Assembly (NCBI GenBank): GCA_963772445.1
Contig: CAVYXK010000016.1
Coordinates: 62,001 to 126,000, forward strand
Direction: 5' to 3'
Source: CAVYXK01 sp963772445
GTDB taxonomy: Bacteria > Pseudomonadota > Alphaproteobacteria > Acetobacterales > Acetobacteraceae
Length of the DNA stretch: 64,000 nucleotides
Shown here: piece by piece, positions 53,071 through 60,884 of the stretch
Layout: the number at the start of each line of letters is the position of its first letter
Position numbering within the stretch: the stretch's first letter is position 1
Notes under the pieces: generated by a model
Database searches by the model: none
The model's input: only the letters and a program-made list of their open reading frames with translations
What the model was told of the DNA's origin: nothing
Made by a program: the position numbers and the translations under genes

Positions 53071-54494
53071 TGAGGACGCTGTTTCTACACCCGCCTTCCT
53101 TCGACGGGTTCGATGGCGGCGCCGGCTCGCGATATCAGGCGCGGAGGGAGATCCGCTCGTTCTGGTATCCGACATGGCTGGCGCAGCCGGCGGCTCTGGT
53201 CAAGGGCAGCCGGCTGATCGACGCGCCGCCGGCGCGGCTCGGGCTAGATGCGGTGCTGCGGCAGGTGGCGGGGTACGAGCTGTGCGTGATCCATACGTCT
53301 ACGCCGTCCTTTGCTTCGGACGTGCGGGTGGCGGCGGCGCTGAAAGACGCCAATCCGGGGCTGAAGATCGGCTTTGTCGGCGCCAAGGTGGCGGTGCAGC
53401 CGGAGGAGAGCCTGCGGCAAGGGGCGCCCATCGATTTTGTCGCACGCAACGAGTTCGATTTTACGATCAAGGAGATTGCCGAGGGGCGCGATTGGGACGC
53501 GGTGGATGGCATTTCGTATCGCGGCCGCGACGGGGCGATCGTGCACAACAAGGATCGCGCCATCCTGGAGGACATGGACCAGTTGCCGTTCGTCACCGAG
53601 GTGTATCGCCGCGATCTGCGCATCGAGGATTATTTCATTGGGTATTTGTTGCATCCCTACGTGTCGTTGTACACGGGGCGTGGGTGCAAATCGCGTTGCA
53701 CGTTCTGCCTGTGGCCACAAACCGTTGGGGGACACCGGTACCGGGTGCGGTCGCCGGGACATGTCGCGGAGGAGATCCGGCTGGCGCGGTCGTATTTCCC
53801 GCAGGTGAAGGAGTTCTTCTTCGACGACGATACGTTCACCGATAACCTGCCGCGCGCCGAGGCGATCGCGCGGGAGCTGGGGCGGATGAGGGTGGTGTGG
53901 TCGTGCAACGCCAAGGCGAACGTGCCGCGCGAGACGCTGAAGGTGCTGAAGGATAACGGGCTGCGGCTGCTGCTGGTGGGGTATGAAAGCGGCAACCAGC
54001 AGATCCTGCACAATATCAAGAAGGGTATGCGGATCGAGGTGGCTCGGCGGTTCACCAAGGACTGCCATGAGCTGGGGATCACGATCCACGGGACGTTCAT
54101 CCTGGGCCTGCCGGGCGAGACCAAGGAGACGATCGAGGAGACGATCCGGTTTGCGACGGAGATCAATCCGCATACGATCCAGGTGTCGCTGGCGGCGCCG
54201 TATCCGGGGACGTTTTTGTACGACCAGGCGGTGCAGAACGGGTGGCTGGATGCGGCGCATGCCGAGCTGGTGGATGAACACGGCATCCAGATCGCGCCGC
54301 TGCATTATCCGCACCTGACGCATACGGAGATATTTGAGAACGTCGAGACGTTCTACCGGCGGTTCTATTTTCGGGCGCCGAAGATCGCGGCAATCGTGGG
54401 GGAGATGGTGCGCAGCCCGCAGATGATGAAGCGCCGGCTGCGCGAGGGGGTGGAGTTCTTCCGCTTCCTGCGGGAGCGGCATGAGGCGGCTTGA
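53067..54494 (+). CDS. hpnJ: hopanoid biosynthesis radical SAM protein HpnJ
   Basis: The 475-residue protein has an N-terminal B12-binding-like domain (FLHPPSFDGFDGGAGSRYQA, PGLKIGFVGAKVAVQPEESL) and a radical SAM domain around residue 210 (GRGCKSRCTFCLWPQTVGGH), followed by FFFDDDTFTDNL and GYESGNQQILHNIKKGM. HpnJ converts the glucosaminyl hopanoid towards the cyclitol ether. It is translationally coupled to hpnI. It ends the plus-strand unit ispA-dxs-hpnI-hpnJ. hpnK is absent, replaced by a GxxExxY cassette downstream. Confidence 0.95.
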   Translation: MMRTLFLHPPSFDGFDGGAGSRYQARREIRSFWYPTWLAQPAALVKGSRLIDAPPARLGLDAVLRQVAGYELCVIHTSTPSFASDVRVAAALKDANPGLKIGFVGAKVAVQPEESLRQGAPIDFVARNEFDFTIKEIAEGRDWDAVDGISYRGRDGAIVHNKDRAILEDMDQLPFVTEVYRRDLRIEDYFIGYLLHPYVSLYTGRGCKSRCTFCLWPQTVGGHRYRVRSPGHVAEEIRLARSYFPQVKEFFFDDDTFTDNLPRAEAIARELGRMRVVWSCNAKANVPRETLKVLKDNGLRLLLVGYESGNQQILHNIKKGMRIEVARRFTKDCHELGITIHGTFILGLPGETKETIEETIRFATEINPHTIQVSLAAPYPGTFLYDQAVQNGWLDAAHAELVDEHGIQIAPLHYPHLTHTEIFENVETFYRRFYFRAPKIAAIVGEMVRSPQMMKRRLREGVEFFRFLRERHEAA

Positions 54495-54545
54495 GGATTG
54501 CAGAGACTCTGCGGGCGGTGTACCGGACGGCGAGAATCAATTAGA

Positions 54546-55021
54546 TTTCAACACGGAGGAAGCGCGAGGAACACGGTGGGCCACGGAGGGCGTCTCAAAC
54601 CACGAAGCGCCGGAGCCCGTCGATCAGGTGGGGCGCATTGAAGTTGAGGATCAGGCCAATCGGAATGCCGCTCATTCGCAAGTAAGTCAGTAACTGGGCT
54701 TCGTGCGCGGGCAGAATGGTTGCGACCGCCTTGATCTCTAAAATAAGCTGGCGCTCCACAACGATATCCGCCCGAAAGCCCTCGCCGATTTGTTCACCTT
54801 TGTACGTCACTGGGATAGCAACCTGCTGCTCAACTGTAAGACCCGCCTTACGGAGCTCGTAACAGAGGCATTGCTGATAGACCGACTCCAGCAGCCCTTG
54901 ACCAGTATGGCGGTGGACCTCGATCGCAAGAGCGATTATCCGTTCGGTCAGACTTGCAGCGAGAAGCATTGCTTGGACCTCCGTGGCCCACCGTGACCTC
55001 GCCCTTTCTCCGTGTTTAAAA
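54546..55021. mobile_element. GxxExxY gene enclosed by about 44-bp inverted repeats
   Basis: The left repeat 54546-54589 (TTTCAACACGGAGGAAG..., ending GGGCCACGGAGG) and the right repeat 54978-55021 are inverted copies, matching at roughly 37 of 44 positions. They bracket exactly one gene. A related palindrome without a gene lies at 36733-36824. No flanking target duplication was recognised. A transposable or otherwise mobilised cassette is suggested. Confidence 0.5.
54595..54969 (-). CDS. GxxExxY protein
   Basis: The 124-residue protein has the name-giving motif in HTGQGLLESVYQQCLCYELR, then VTYKGEQIGEGFRADIVVER and LILEIKAVATILPAHEAQLL, ending GLILNFNAPHLIDGLRRFVV. The D...E-x-K arrangement (ADIVVERQLILEIKA) is PD-(D/E)xK nuclease-like, but the family's function is not established. 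Such genes occur sporadically in many genomes, often within repeats as here. Its stop lies 5 bp inside the left repeat. Confidence 0.88.
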   Translation of the reverse strand: MLLAASLTERIIALAIEVHRHTGQGLLESVYQQCLCYELRKAGLTVEQQVAIPVTYKGEQIGEGFRADIVVERQLILEIKAVATILPAHEAQLLTYLRMSGIPIGLILNFNAPHLIDGLRRFVV

Positions 55022-55109
55022 GCTTATGAAACGTAAGCGCACCGAGGCTCGGCAGCATGAGGCGACTTGGGTCTTGCGGGCTGCCGGGAGAGCGAGCACT
55101 TTTCGCGGC

Positions 55110-55694
55110 ATGGCTACCGCGCTGAAGATGCCGTCACGTCATATGACGGTCGCCGGGTTCCTGGACTGTGACTCGGGCGATCGGACAGGCGCGCGATGGC
55201 AGCTCCGGGACGGAGAGCCGGAGAGAGTGGCACACGCTTCGGACGCGCATGGGTCGATTCTGGCGGAGTTGGTTTATCTGCTGAGCGCGCATCTCGACGC
55301 ACAGGGCCGCCGGTATCGCATCGTTGTTACATCCGGCGTGATCCGGCGCGTGCGCTCAGCGGAGAACTGCCGGATTCCTGATATTGGTATCACCTGCGCA
55401 CCGCCCTCGGGTGCGAAGACCCTGGCTGACCCGGTTGTGCTGATCGAGATCCTCTCTCCATCCAACGAGGCGGAGACGCGGGCGAACGTTTGGGCCTACA
55501 CGACGATTCCGACGGTTGCCGAGATTGTTGTGCTGCGCTCGACATCCGTGCAGGCGGAAGTGCTTCGGCGACAACCGGGCGGCTCATGGCCTGAGCAGCC
55601 GGAGATCGTTCGCGACGCCGTCGAGCTTCGACTTGAAAGCATCGGGTTTGCCGAGCCGCTGCGGTTGGCGTACCGGACGTCGGGGGTCAATTAA
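55110..55694 (+). CDS. Uma2-family endonuclease-like protein
   Basis: From the ATG at 55110 the product reads MATALKMPSRHMTVAGFLDC, with WQLRDGEPERVAHASDAHGS, IVVTSGVIRRVRSAENCRIP, DIGITCAPPSG and PVVLIEILSPSNEAETRANV. The D-x10-20-E-x-L/K pattern (PDIGITC..., LIEILS) is the PD-(D/E)xK core of Uma2 proteins. The family is widespread, of unsettled function, perhaps linked to mobile DNA. Longer upstream starts (55026) would begin inside the repeat flank and are unlikely. Confidence 0.8.
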   Translation: MATALKMPSRHMTVAGFLDCDSGDRTGARWQLRDGEPERVAHASDAHGSILAELVYLLSAHLDAQGRRYRIVVTSGVIRRVRSAENCRIPDIGITCAPPSGAKTLADPVVLIEILSPSNEAETRANVWAYTTIPTVAEIVVLRSTSVQAEVLRRQPGGSWPEQPEIVRDAVELRLESIGFAEPLRLAYRTSGVN

Positions 55695-55786
55695 ACTCAA
55701 CATGAAGGACGTGCAACGGACCCGGCGTGGCAGGTCGCGGAGCGCCATGAGCCAATCGAGCTTGCAGCAGGAATGGCCGCTGATTT

Positions 55787-55925
55787 CAACCGGCGCCTTA
55801 AGGAACTGTTGACGGCAACTGGCTGCCATTACGTTCGGCACGGGCGGCATCCGTCTGGTATAGCCCGATTACCAAGCGCCACTTCCCGGTGCCCACCGGG
55901 ATCAAGTGCCGCCATACAGCCAACT
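55787..55925 (+). pseudogene. hicA toxin relic
   Basis: MAADFNRRLKELLTATGCHY, VRHGR is followed, after a frame break, by WYSPITKRHFPVPTGIKCRH and TAN, matching HicA mRNA-interferase-like proteins including the HG-x5-W region, with the active-site His context altered (HGRHPSG). The last about 12 residues and any hicB are missing. The upstream in-frame sequence AERHEPIELAAG may be an extension. Confidence 0.6.
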
Positions 55926-55929
55926 CCAG

Positions 55930-57195
55930 TCAGACAGGCATAACCGGTGGCTTGTTGTGCGGCCACTGGGCGATCACCGCCGGGTCGATATTGAAATGCT
56001 GGGCCACAAGTTCAGGTGGCGTGTGTGCAAGCCAGTCGGACAGCGACACCTCGGCGTAATAGGAGCTGCGGAACACCTCCAGGTACACAAGATCGGTGTT
56101 CCCTGTATTGCGGATATAGTGGCCGAAGTTCCTCTTGACGTAACCGATATCACCGGCGTGGAAGTTGTTTGACGCGACGTTGGGGCCAGTGTTGAACACC
56201 GTCAACTCGCCCGTACCGGCGATGTAGTACTGCCATTCGTCCGCATTCGGATGCCAGTGCATCGACCGCATCCCTCCGGGATGAATAGTGGCGAGCCCCG
56301 CCGCGATCGTCTTCGATGCCTTGAAGGTGCTGCTGTCGGCAACCTTCACCCAGCCGCCCTTGGTGGGTTGGGTCGGGGCGACCTCATTGAGCGCAAAGCT
56401 GGAAGGAAGTGACATCGGCCCGGCATCTCCCTGCGCTTGCTTCACATCGGTCCCAAGCGGGCCGGGCATCTGTCCCTGAAAGATGTAGAGATCATGCAGG
56501 GGAATTTTGCTGAACGTTTCCGCCGGGACGCCAAAATTGAGTGCCAGGTCATCGGGTCGAGTATGCGCCACCCAGTCGGTGACCAGCAGCGTGTTGTACT
56601 CCGACTGCCTGCCATTATCGAAACAAAGGATGAACTCGCAGCCATCTGGGCCAATACCTTGCAAGGAGTGCGGCAGGCCGGCCGGGAAATACCAGAGCCC
56701 GCCTTCGTGCACATCCTCCACACTGGCGCGGCCGGACACGTCGATCGTGGTTATGCGGCAGGTGCCATACGTGACGTAGGCCCATTCGGCTGCCTGATGC
56801 CAATGCAGCTCGCGGATCCCGCCGTGCGTGAGCCGCATGTTCACTCCCGAAATTTCCTCGGAAATCTGGAAGTCCGCCTGTGTGACCTGGCGTGCCCAGC
56901 CGCCGTTCTGGATGCGCCGCGGCGCATTGTTGAATGAGGCCCAGAACAGCGGCAGGTCGCCGACATCGGTTGCAGGTGGCGAAAAGGCACCGGGAAACTC
57001 GTTCGTAAGCGTTGGATCGTGGGGACCGGGATCGCTGACGCTTGCGGAATTGCCTTGGGTGTTGATCGCGCCCTCCGGGGGTTCATCCGGATTTCCGAAG
57101 GAAGCCGCGCGTGCAGTTGCCGCTACCGCGGCCGAGCCGCTGGCAGCCGTCGCGGCAAGGATGTTGCGGCGGGATGGAACGAAACTCTTGGTCAT
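55930..57195 (-). CDS. oxdC: oxalate decarboxylase (bicupin, Tat-exported)
   Basis: The 421-residue protein has a Tat-like leader (SRRNILAATAASGSAAVAAT). Two cupin domains each show Mn ligands: ELHWHQAAEWAYVTYG with GLPHSLQG, and MHWHPNADEWQYYIAGTG with NFGHYIRNTG. The lid segment between strands reads QSEYNTLLV; in OxdC the lid SENST supplies the catalytic Glu, so the Glu here favours decarboxylase over oxidase activity. It converts oxalate and a proton to formate and CO2. It is last in a minus-strand gene set with cydAB and an FdhF-like oxidoreductase. Confidence 0.85.
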   Translation of the reverse strand: MTKSFVPSRRNILAATAASGSAAVAATARAASFGNPDEPPEGAINTQGNSASVSDPGPHDPTLTNEFPGAFSPPATDVGDLPLFWASFNNAPRRIQNGGWARQVTQADFQISEEISGVNMRLTHGGIRELHWHQAAEWAYVTYGTCRITTIDVSGRASVEDVHEGGLWYFPAGLPHSLQGIGPDGCEFILCFDNGRQSEYNTLLVTDWVAHTRPDDLALNFGVPAETFSKIPLHDLYIFQGQMPGPLGTDVKQAQGDAGPMSLPSSFALNEVAPTQPTKGGWVKVADSSTFKASKTIAAGLATIHPGGMRSMHWHPNADEWQYYIAGTGELTVFNTGPNVASNNFHAGDIGYVKRNFGHYIRNTGNTDLVYLEVFRSSYYAEVSLSDWLAHTPPELVAQHFNIDPAVIAQWPHNKPPVMPV

Positions 57196-57231
57196 GACTG
57201 TGCCCTCCTGCGGTGCAAGTGGCTCGTAACC

Positions 57232-58195
57232 TCAGCGACGATCGTCGAGGCCCGCATCGACGGAAGCGAGCAGACCGAGGGCCGACCAGTCGAGATCGGC
57301 CCAGCCGCGCGCCGCCATTGCTACAAGCCGGTCGTGAACCAGGCTTGCAGCGGGCATCGGGACGGCAACTCGCTCGGCTTCGGCCAACGCGAGGCGTAGA
57401 TCCTTGATGGCGAGCGGTACAGCCATTCCCGGCGGGCTGTAGCGCGCCTCGACTATCTTCGCGCCATAGTTCTTATGGACGCGCGAGTCGAACAGCGAGT
57501 TCGTCAGGACCTCGAACCCAAGCTGGCTATCGATCCCACCCTTGCAATAAAGCCAAAACTTCGCCCATGCACTCCAGCGTCGTCGCGGTCAGAACATTGG
57601 CAGCAAGCTTGAACAGGTTGGCTGAAGCGGCGTCTTTGCCGATTACGAACAGTCGCTGGCCGAGGCGCTCGAGTAACGAATGAACCTTCGCGAGCGCAGA
57701 GGGCGTGCCTGCGGCAAGCACAAAGAGCTTGCGTGTCCTGGCGAAGTCCGGATTGCCAAGTACAGGGGCGGCGACGTAATCCTGACCGCCACTGGCATGC
57801 TCTTCGGCAATCCGGCCGGACAAAGCCGGGCTGACAGTGCTGGTTGAAATGTGCACCGCATTGACCGCGAGAAAGCTCGCCAAACCGTTAGGTGGGAGCG
57901 CAACCGCAGCCAACGCATCGTCGTCTGGCAGAGAGGTCAGGACCACATCGCAGTTGGCAAGATCGCTGAGCTGCGCCGCGCCGCGCGCGCCGGCCGCCAC
58001 CAAATCCGCTACCCGCTTCGAGTCCCGATCATGGACCGACACCTGGTATCCGTCCTCAATAAGATTGATCGCAAAAGCGCCGCCCATATGGCCCAAACCG
58101 ACGACACCGATACTCCTGATGACAAACGCAGCCGGTTTATGCTGCTCAACAGCGGGTTTCGCCGGTTCGGTGGGGGCACTCCTCGAAGCTGGCAC
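57232..58195 (-). CDS. NAD(P)-dependent beta-hydroxyacid dehydrogenase-like protein, one-base frameshift
   Basis: The Rossmann start IGVVGLGHMGGAFAINLIED, DVVLTSLPDDDAL and STSTVSPALSGRIAEEHASG (normally S-T-x-SP) identify the 3-hydroxyisobutyrate dehydrogenase superfamily. KLAANVLTATTLECMGEVLA contains the catalytic Lys helix. An extra C near 57548 shifts the frame; the next frame gives KGGIDSQLGFEVLTNSLFDS to the stop at 57232. Length is one base over three-divisible, and removal gives 320 residues. It lies 45 bp after cydB and 36 bp before oxdC. Glyoxylate or tartronate semialdehyde reduction would fit the oxalate context but is a guess. Confidence 0.82.
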
Positions 58196-58240
58196 GGAAC
58201 TAACTCCTTTGCTTTGGGATGAACCGGACGCTGGACGGTT

Positions 58241-59227
58241 CTAATAATGCACCTCTGAAGTCCTGACCTTGCCGCGGAAGACGGTCAGGCTGATCGCGGT
58301 GTAGATGAGCATCAGCGGGAAGACGATGATGCCCGCAAACCAGAACATGAAGGCCAGACTGGAATGGGGCGCCGCGGCTTCTTCGATCGTGATCGAGAAT
58401 GGGATCATGTACGGCCAAAACGAGAGTGCCAGCGTCGCGAAGGCCGCAGCGAAAATCAGCGCGACCATGATGAACGGGATCCCGTCCCGACGGAGACGAA
58501 CGCTTCGGACGGCCACAAGCGCGGCAACGACGCCGATCGCGGGGAATACGAAAAGAGACGGTCGCTCAAGCCATCTTGCAATGACGCGCAGGTTTTCCGC
58601 GAGGGCGTAGGCGAACACGACGATCAGAAAAACGAGCAACCCAATCGCCAGGGTCGGGATCAGACGATAAGCAGCGTCGCGGACTTCACCCTCACATTTG
58701 TTGACAAGCCAACAGGTGCCGAGCAGTGAGTAACCAAGACACAGGCCAATACCGCACAGGACGGCAAAGGGGCTGAACCAACCGAATTCGCCGCCGGTAT
58801 ATTGGCCGTTCGTGATCGGCAGCCCCTCGACCAAGGCTCCCACCATCAGCCCCTGGATGAAAGTGGCGACCAGCGATCCTCCGGCAAACGCGGCATCCCA
58901 CACCCACCGCATCCGCTCCGTCTTGTGGCGATATTCGAAGGCAACGCCGCGCAGGATCAGTCCCGCCAGCATCAGTAGCAGCGGCAGATAGAGCGCAGAG
59001 AACAGCGTCGCATAAACGATCGGAAACGCGCCCCACAGCACCACCCCGGCGACCACCAGCCAGGTCTCGTTGCCGTCCCAGATCGGGGAGACCGCGCTCA
59101 TCATGGCGGCCCGTCTGGTTTCGTGGCGTGTCAGGCCGAACAGAATGCCGACGCCGAGATCGAATCCGTCGAGCAGCACGTAAAGCAGCGTGCTGATGAT
59201 CAGGACGGCTATCCAGAACATGATCAT
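58241..59227 (-). CDS. cydB: cytochrome bd-type quinol oxidase subunit II (CIO type)
   Basis: The 328-residue integral membrane protein begins MIMFWIAVLIISTLLYVLLD. It has the family signature LLDGFDLGVGIL, SPIWDGNETWLVVAGVVLWG and about eight to nine hydrophobic helices. With CydA it forms the quinol oxidase that reduces O2 without pumping protons. The start codon lies 2 bp after the cydA stop region (59230), so the two are co-translated. No CydX-like small gene was seen. Confidence 0.95.
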   Translation of the reverse strand: MIMFWIAVLIISTLLYVLLDGFDLGVGILFGLTRHETRRAAMMSAVSPIWDGNETWLVVAGVVLWGAFPIVYATLFSALYLPLLLMLAGLILRGVAFEYRHKTERMRWVWDAAFAGGSLVATFIQGLMVGALVEGLPITNGQYTGGEFGWFSPFAVLCGIGLCLGYSLLGTCWLVNKCEGEVRDAAYRLIPTLAIGLLVFLIVVFAYALAENLRVIARWLERPSLFVFPAIGVVAALVAVRSVRLRRDGIPFIMVALIFAAAFATLALSFWPYMIPFSITIEEAAAPHSSLAFMFWFAGIIVFPLMLIYTAISLTVFRGKVRTSEVHY

Positions 59228-59229
59228 TG

Positions 59230-60642
59230 CTATTCTCCGGCGGGGAGCTGACGAGGACCGGTCAGATCGCTATGGACAACCGACATCGGACGGTTCGGAA
59301 CAGCGCCGGCGGGCGGGAGCACCAGGTGCCCCTCGGGGCCGGCACGCAGAAGTTTGTAAATATAGAAGATCCCAAAGATGAAGACGAAGCTGTAGACGGC
59401 GCAAAAGACGATCAGCGAAACCAGGGCGGCCTGCGCCGTCAAAAATGGAGTCATTGCGTCGGCCGTCCTGAGAACTCCGTAAACGGTCCAGGGCTGGCGC
59501 CCGACCTCGGCAGTGAACCACCCGGTCCATATTGCAATGTAGGGCAGTGGGAAGCTGAGAAACGTGGCCCACAGCAGCAGCCGGTTCTGTTCGAGGCGCC
59601 CTTTGTGGTTCAGATAAGAACCAATCCAGGCAACCAGCAGCATGACCAGCCCGCAACCGACCATGATGCGGAAGGTGAAGAATGGGATCAGCACCGGGGG
59701 CCAATTTTGCGGCGGGATGCTATCCAGCCCCACCTCTGCCGCCGACAGGCTGTCTGAGTCGATCAGGCTCCCAAATGGCGGAGGCAGCGTGATCGCGAAG
59801 AGGTTTCGCCGATTCTCGACATCCGGCCAGGCGAGCAGCACCTCAGAAGCCGGCTTCTCGTTGTGCCATCTTGCCTCTATCGCTGCCATCTTCGACGGCT
59901 GGTGGTGAACGACATATTCACCGTTCAGGTGTCCGAAGACGAGCTGGAGAGGCACCAACACGGCCGCGAGACCAAGGCCCATGCGCAGCATGATGCGCGC
60001 CTCAGCGGTGAACACCTGGCGCAGCAGGTACCAGGCCCCGGTCGCAGCAACACAGAAAGCGCCGACAAGATATGACGCAAGCAGCATGTGCGGGAAGCGC
60101 ACCCACAGCACCGGACTGAAGATGATCTTGGTCCAGTCATCCGGAACGAACCGACCATTCTCGATGACATAGCCGACCGGCACCTGCATCCAACTGTTGT
60201 TGACCAGGATCCAGAAGGCCGACAGCGTTGTGCCAAGCGCTACCATCGCGGTCGAAAACAGATAGAACCACGGCGGGACACGCGAGCGGCCGAATAGCAG
60301 GACGCCAAAAAAGCTGGCTTCCAAGGCGAAGGCGGTGAAAGTCTCATACGCGAGCAGCGGCCCTTGGATTGGCCCCGACATACGCGCCAACACGCTCCAG
60401 TTTGAGCCGAACTGGAACGCCATGACGATGCCGGAGACAACGCCGAGCCCAAATGCGATGCCGAAAATCTTCAGCCAGAACTCGAAGACCAGACGGTACG
60501 CCGGACGCCTGGTCCAGAGATGCAGCGCCTCCAGCACCGTCAGCCATGCCGCCAGGCCGATCGTAAAGGAAGGGAATATGATGTGAAACGAGACCGTGAA
60601 CGCGAATTGCAGTCGCGACAGGAGAAGCGCCGTGGTGTCCAT
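59230..60642 (-). CDS. cydA: cytochrome bd-type quinol oxidase subunit I (CIO type)
   Basis: The 470-residue protein has a heme-ligand helix with His19 (FAFTVSFHIIFPSFTIGLAA) and the quinol-binding end GWFTAEVGRQPWTVYGVLRT. It lacks the long Q-loop insertion of E. coli-type CydA, placing it with cyanide-insensitive oxidases (CioA/short Q-loop). Located in the inner membrane. It sits 15 bp after a poxB relic and downstream of an FdhF-like gene, suggesting electrons from pyruvate or formate oxidation were meant to reach this oxidase. Confidence 0.95.
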   Translation of the reverse strand: MDTTALLLSRLQFAFTVSFHIIFPSFTIGLAAWLTVLEALHLWTRRPAYRLVFEFWLKIFGIAFGLGVVSGIVMAFQFGSNWSVLARMSGPIQGPLLAYETFTAFALEASFFGVLLFGRSRVPPWFYLFSTAMVALGTTLSAFWILVNNSWMQVPVGYVIENGRFVPDDWTKIIFSPVLWVRFPHMLLASYLVGAFCVAATGAWYLLRQVFTAEARIMLRMGLGLAAVLVPLQLVFGHLNGEYVVHHQPSKMAAIEARWHNEKPASEVLLAWPDVENRRNLFAITLPPPFGSLIDSDSLSAAEVGLDSIPPQNWPPVLIPFFTFRIMVGCGLVMLLVAWIGSYLNHKGRLEQNRLLLWATFLSFPLPYIAIWTGWFTAEVGRQPWTVYGVLRTADAMTPFLTAQAALVSLIVFCAVYSFVFIFGIFYIYKLLRAGPEGHLVLPPAGAVPNRPMSVVHSDLTGPRQLPAGE

Positions 60643-60657
60643 TTTGCGAGATCCGCC

Positions 60658-60876
60658 TTATCGCCAGAGATTCGTCTTTGCAAGATCAACGATCTCGTCG
60701 GTCCGCCCGTTGATGATCGCTTTCACCATGTAAAGCGTGAAGCCCTTCGCCATCTCGACGGTGATCGAGGGGGCATCGCAAGTTCCGTCCGGTTGACGAC
60801 CGCATCGATCAGGACCGGCGACGGCCCCCGCCGCGCTGAACGCGAGCATGTTGCGTCGCGAAACCGGGTCCATCAC
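60658..60876 (-). pseudogene. fusion relic: Tat-leader start joined to the C-terminus of a PoxB-like enzyme
   Basis: The open frame starts MMDPVSRRNMLAFSAAGAVA (a Tat-like leader) but then enters a poxB remnant. In a neighbouring frame PVLIDAVVNRTELAMPP and, after a one-base loss in a C-run, SITVEMAKGFTLYMVKAIIN and DEIVDLAKTNLWR match the C-terminus of pyruvate:quinone oxidoreductases and related TPP enzymes. In PoxB this end mediates membrane binding. Two different genes have thus been joined by a deletion upstream of cydA. Confidence 0.6.
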
Positions 60877-60884
60877 TTTCCCCG

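Noticed and set aside
53244..54482. 412-codon minus-strand frame opposite hpnJ
   Set aside because: hpnJ is intact with radical SAM motifs; the opposite frame is a codon-bias artefact.
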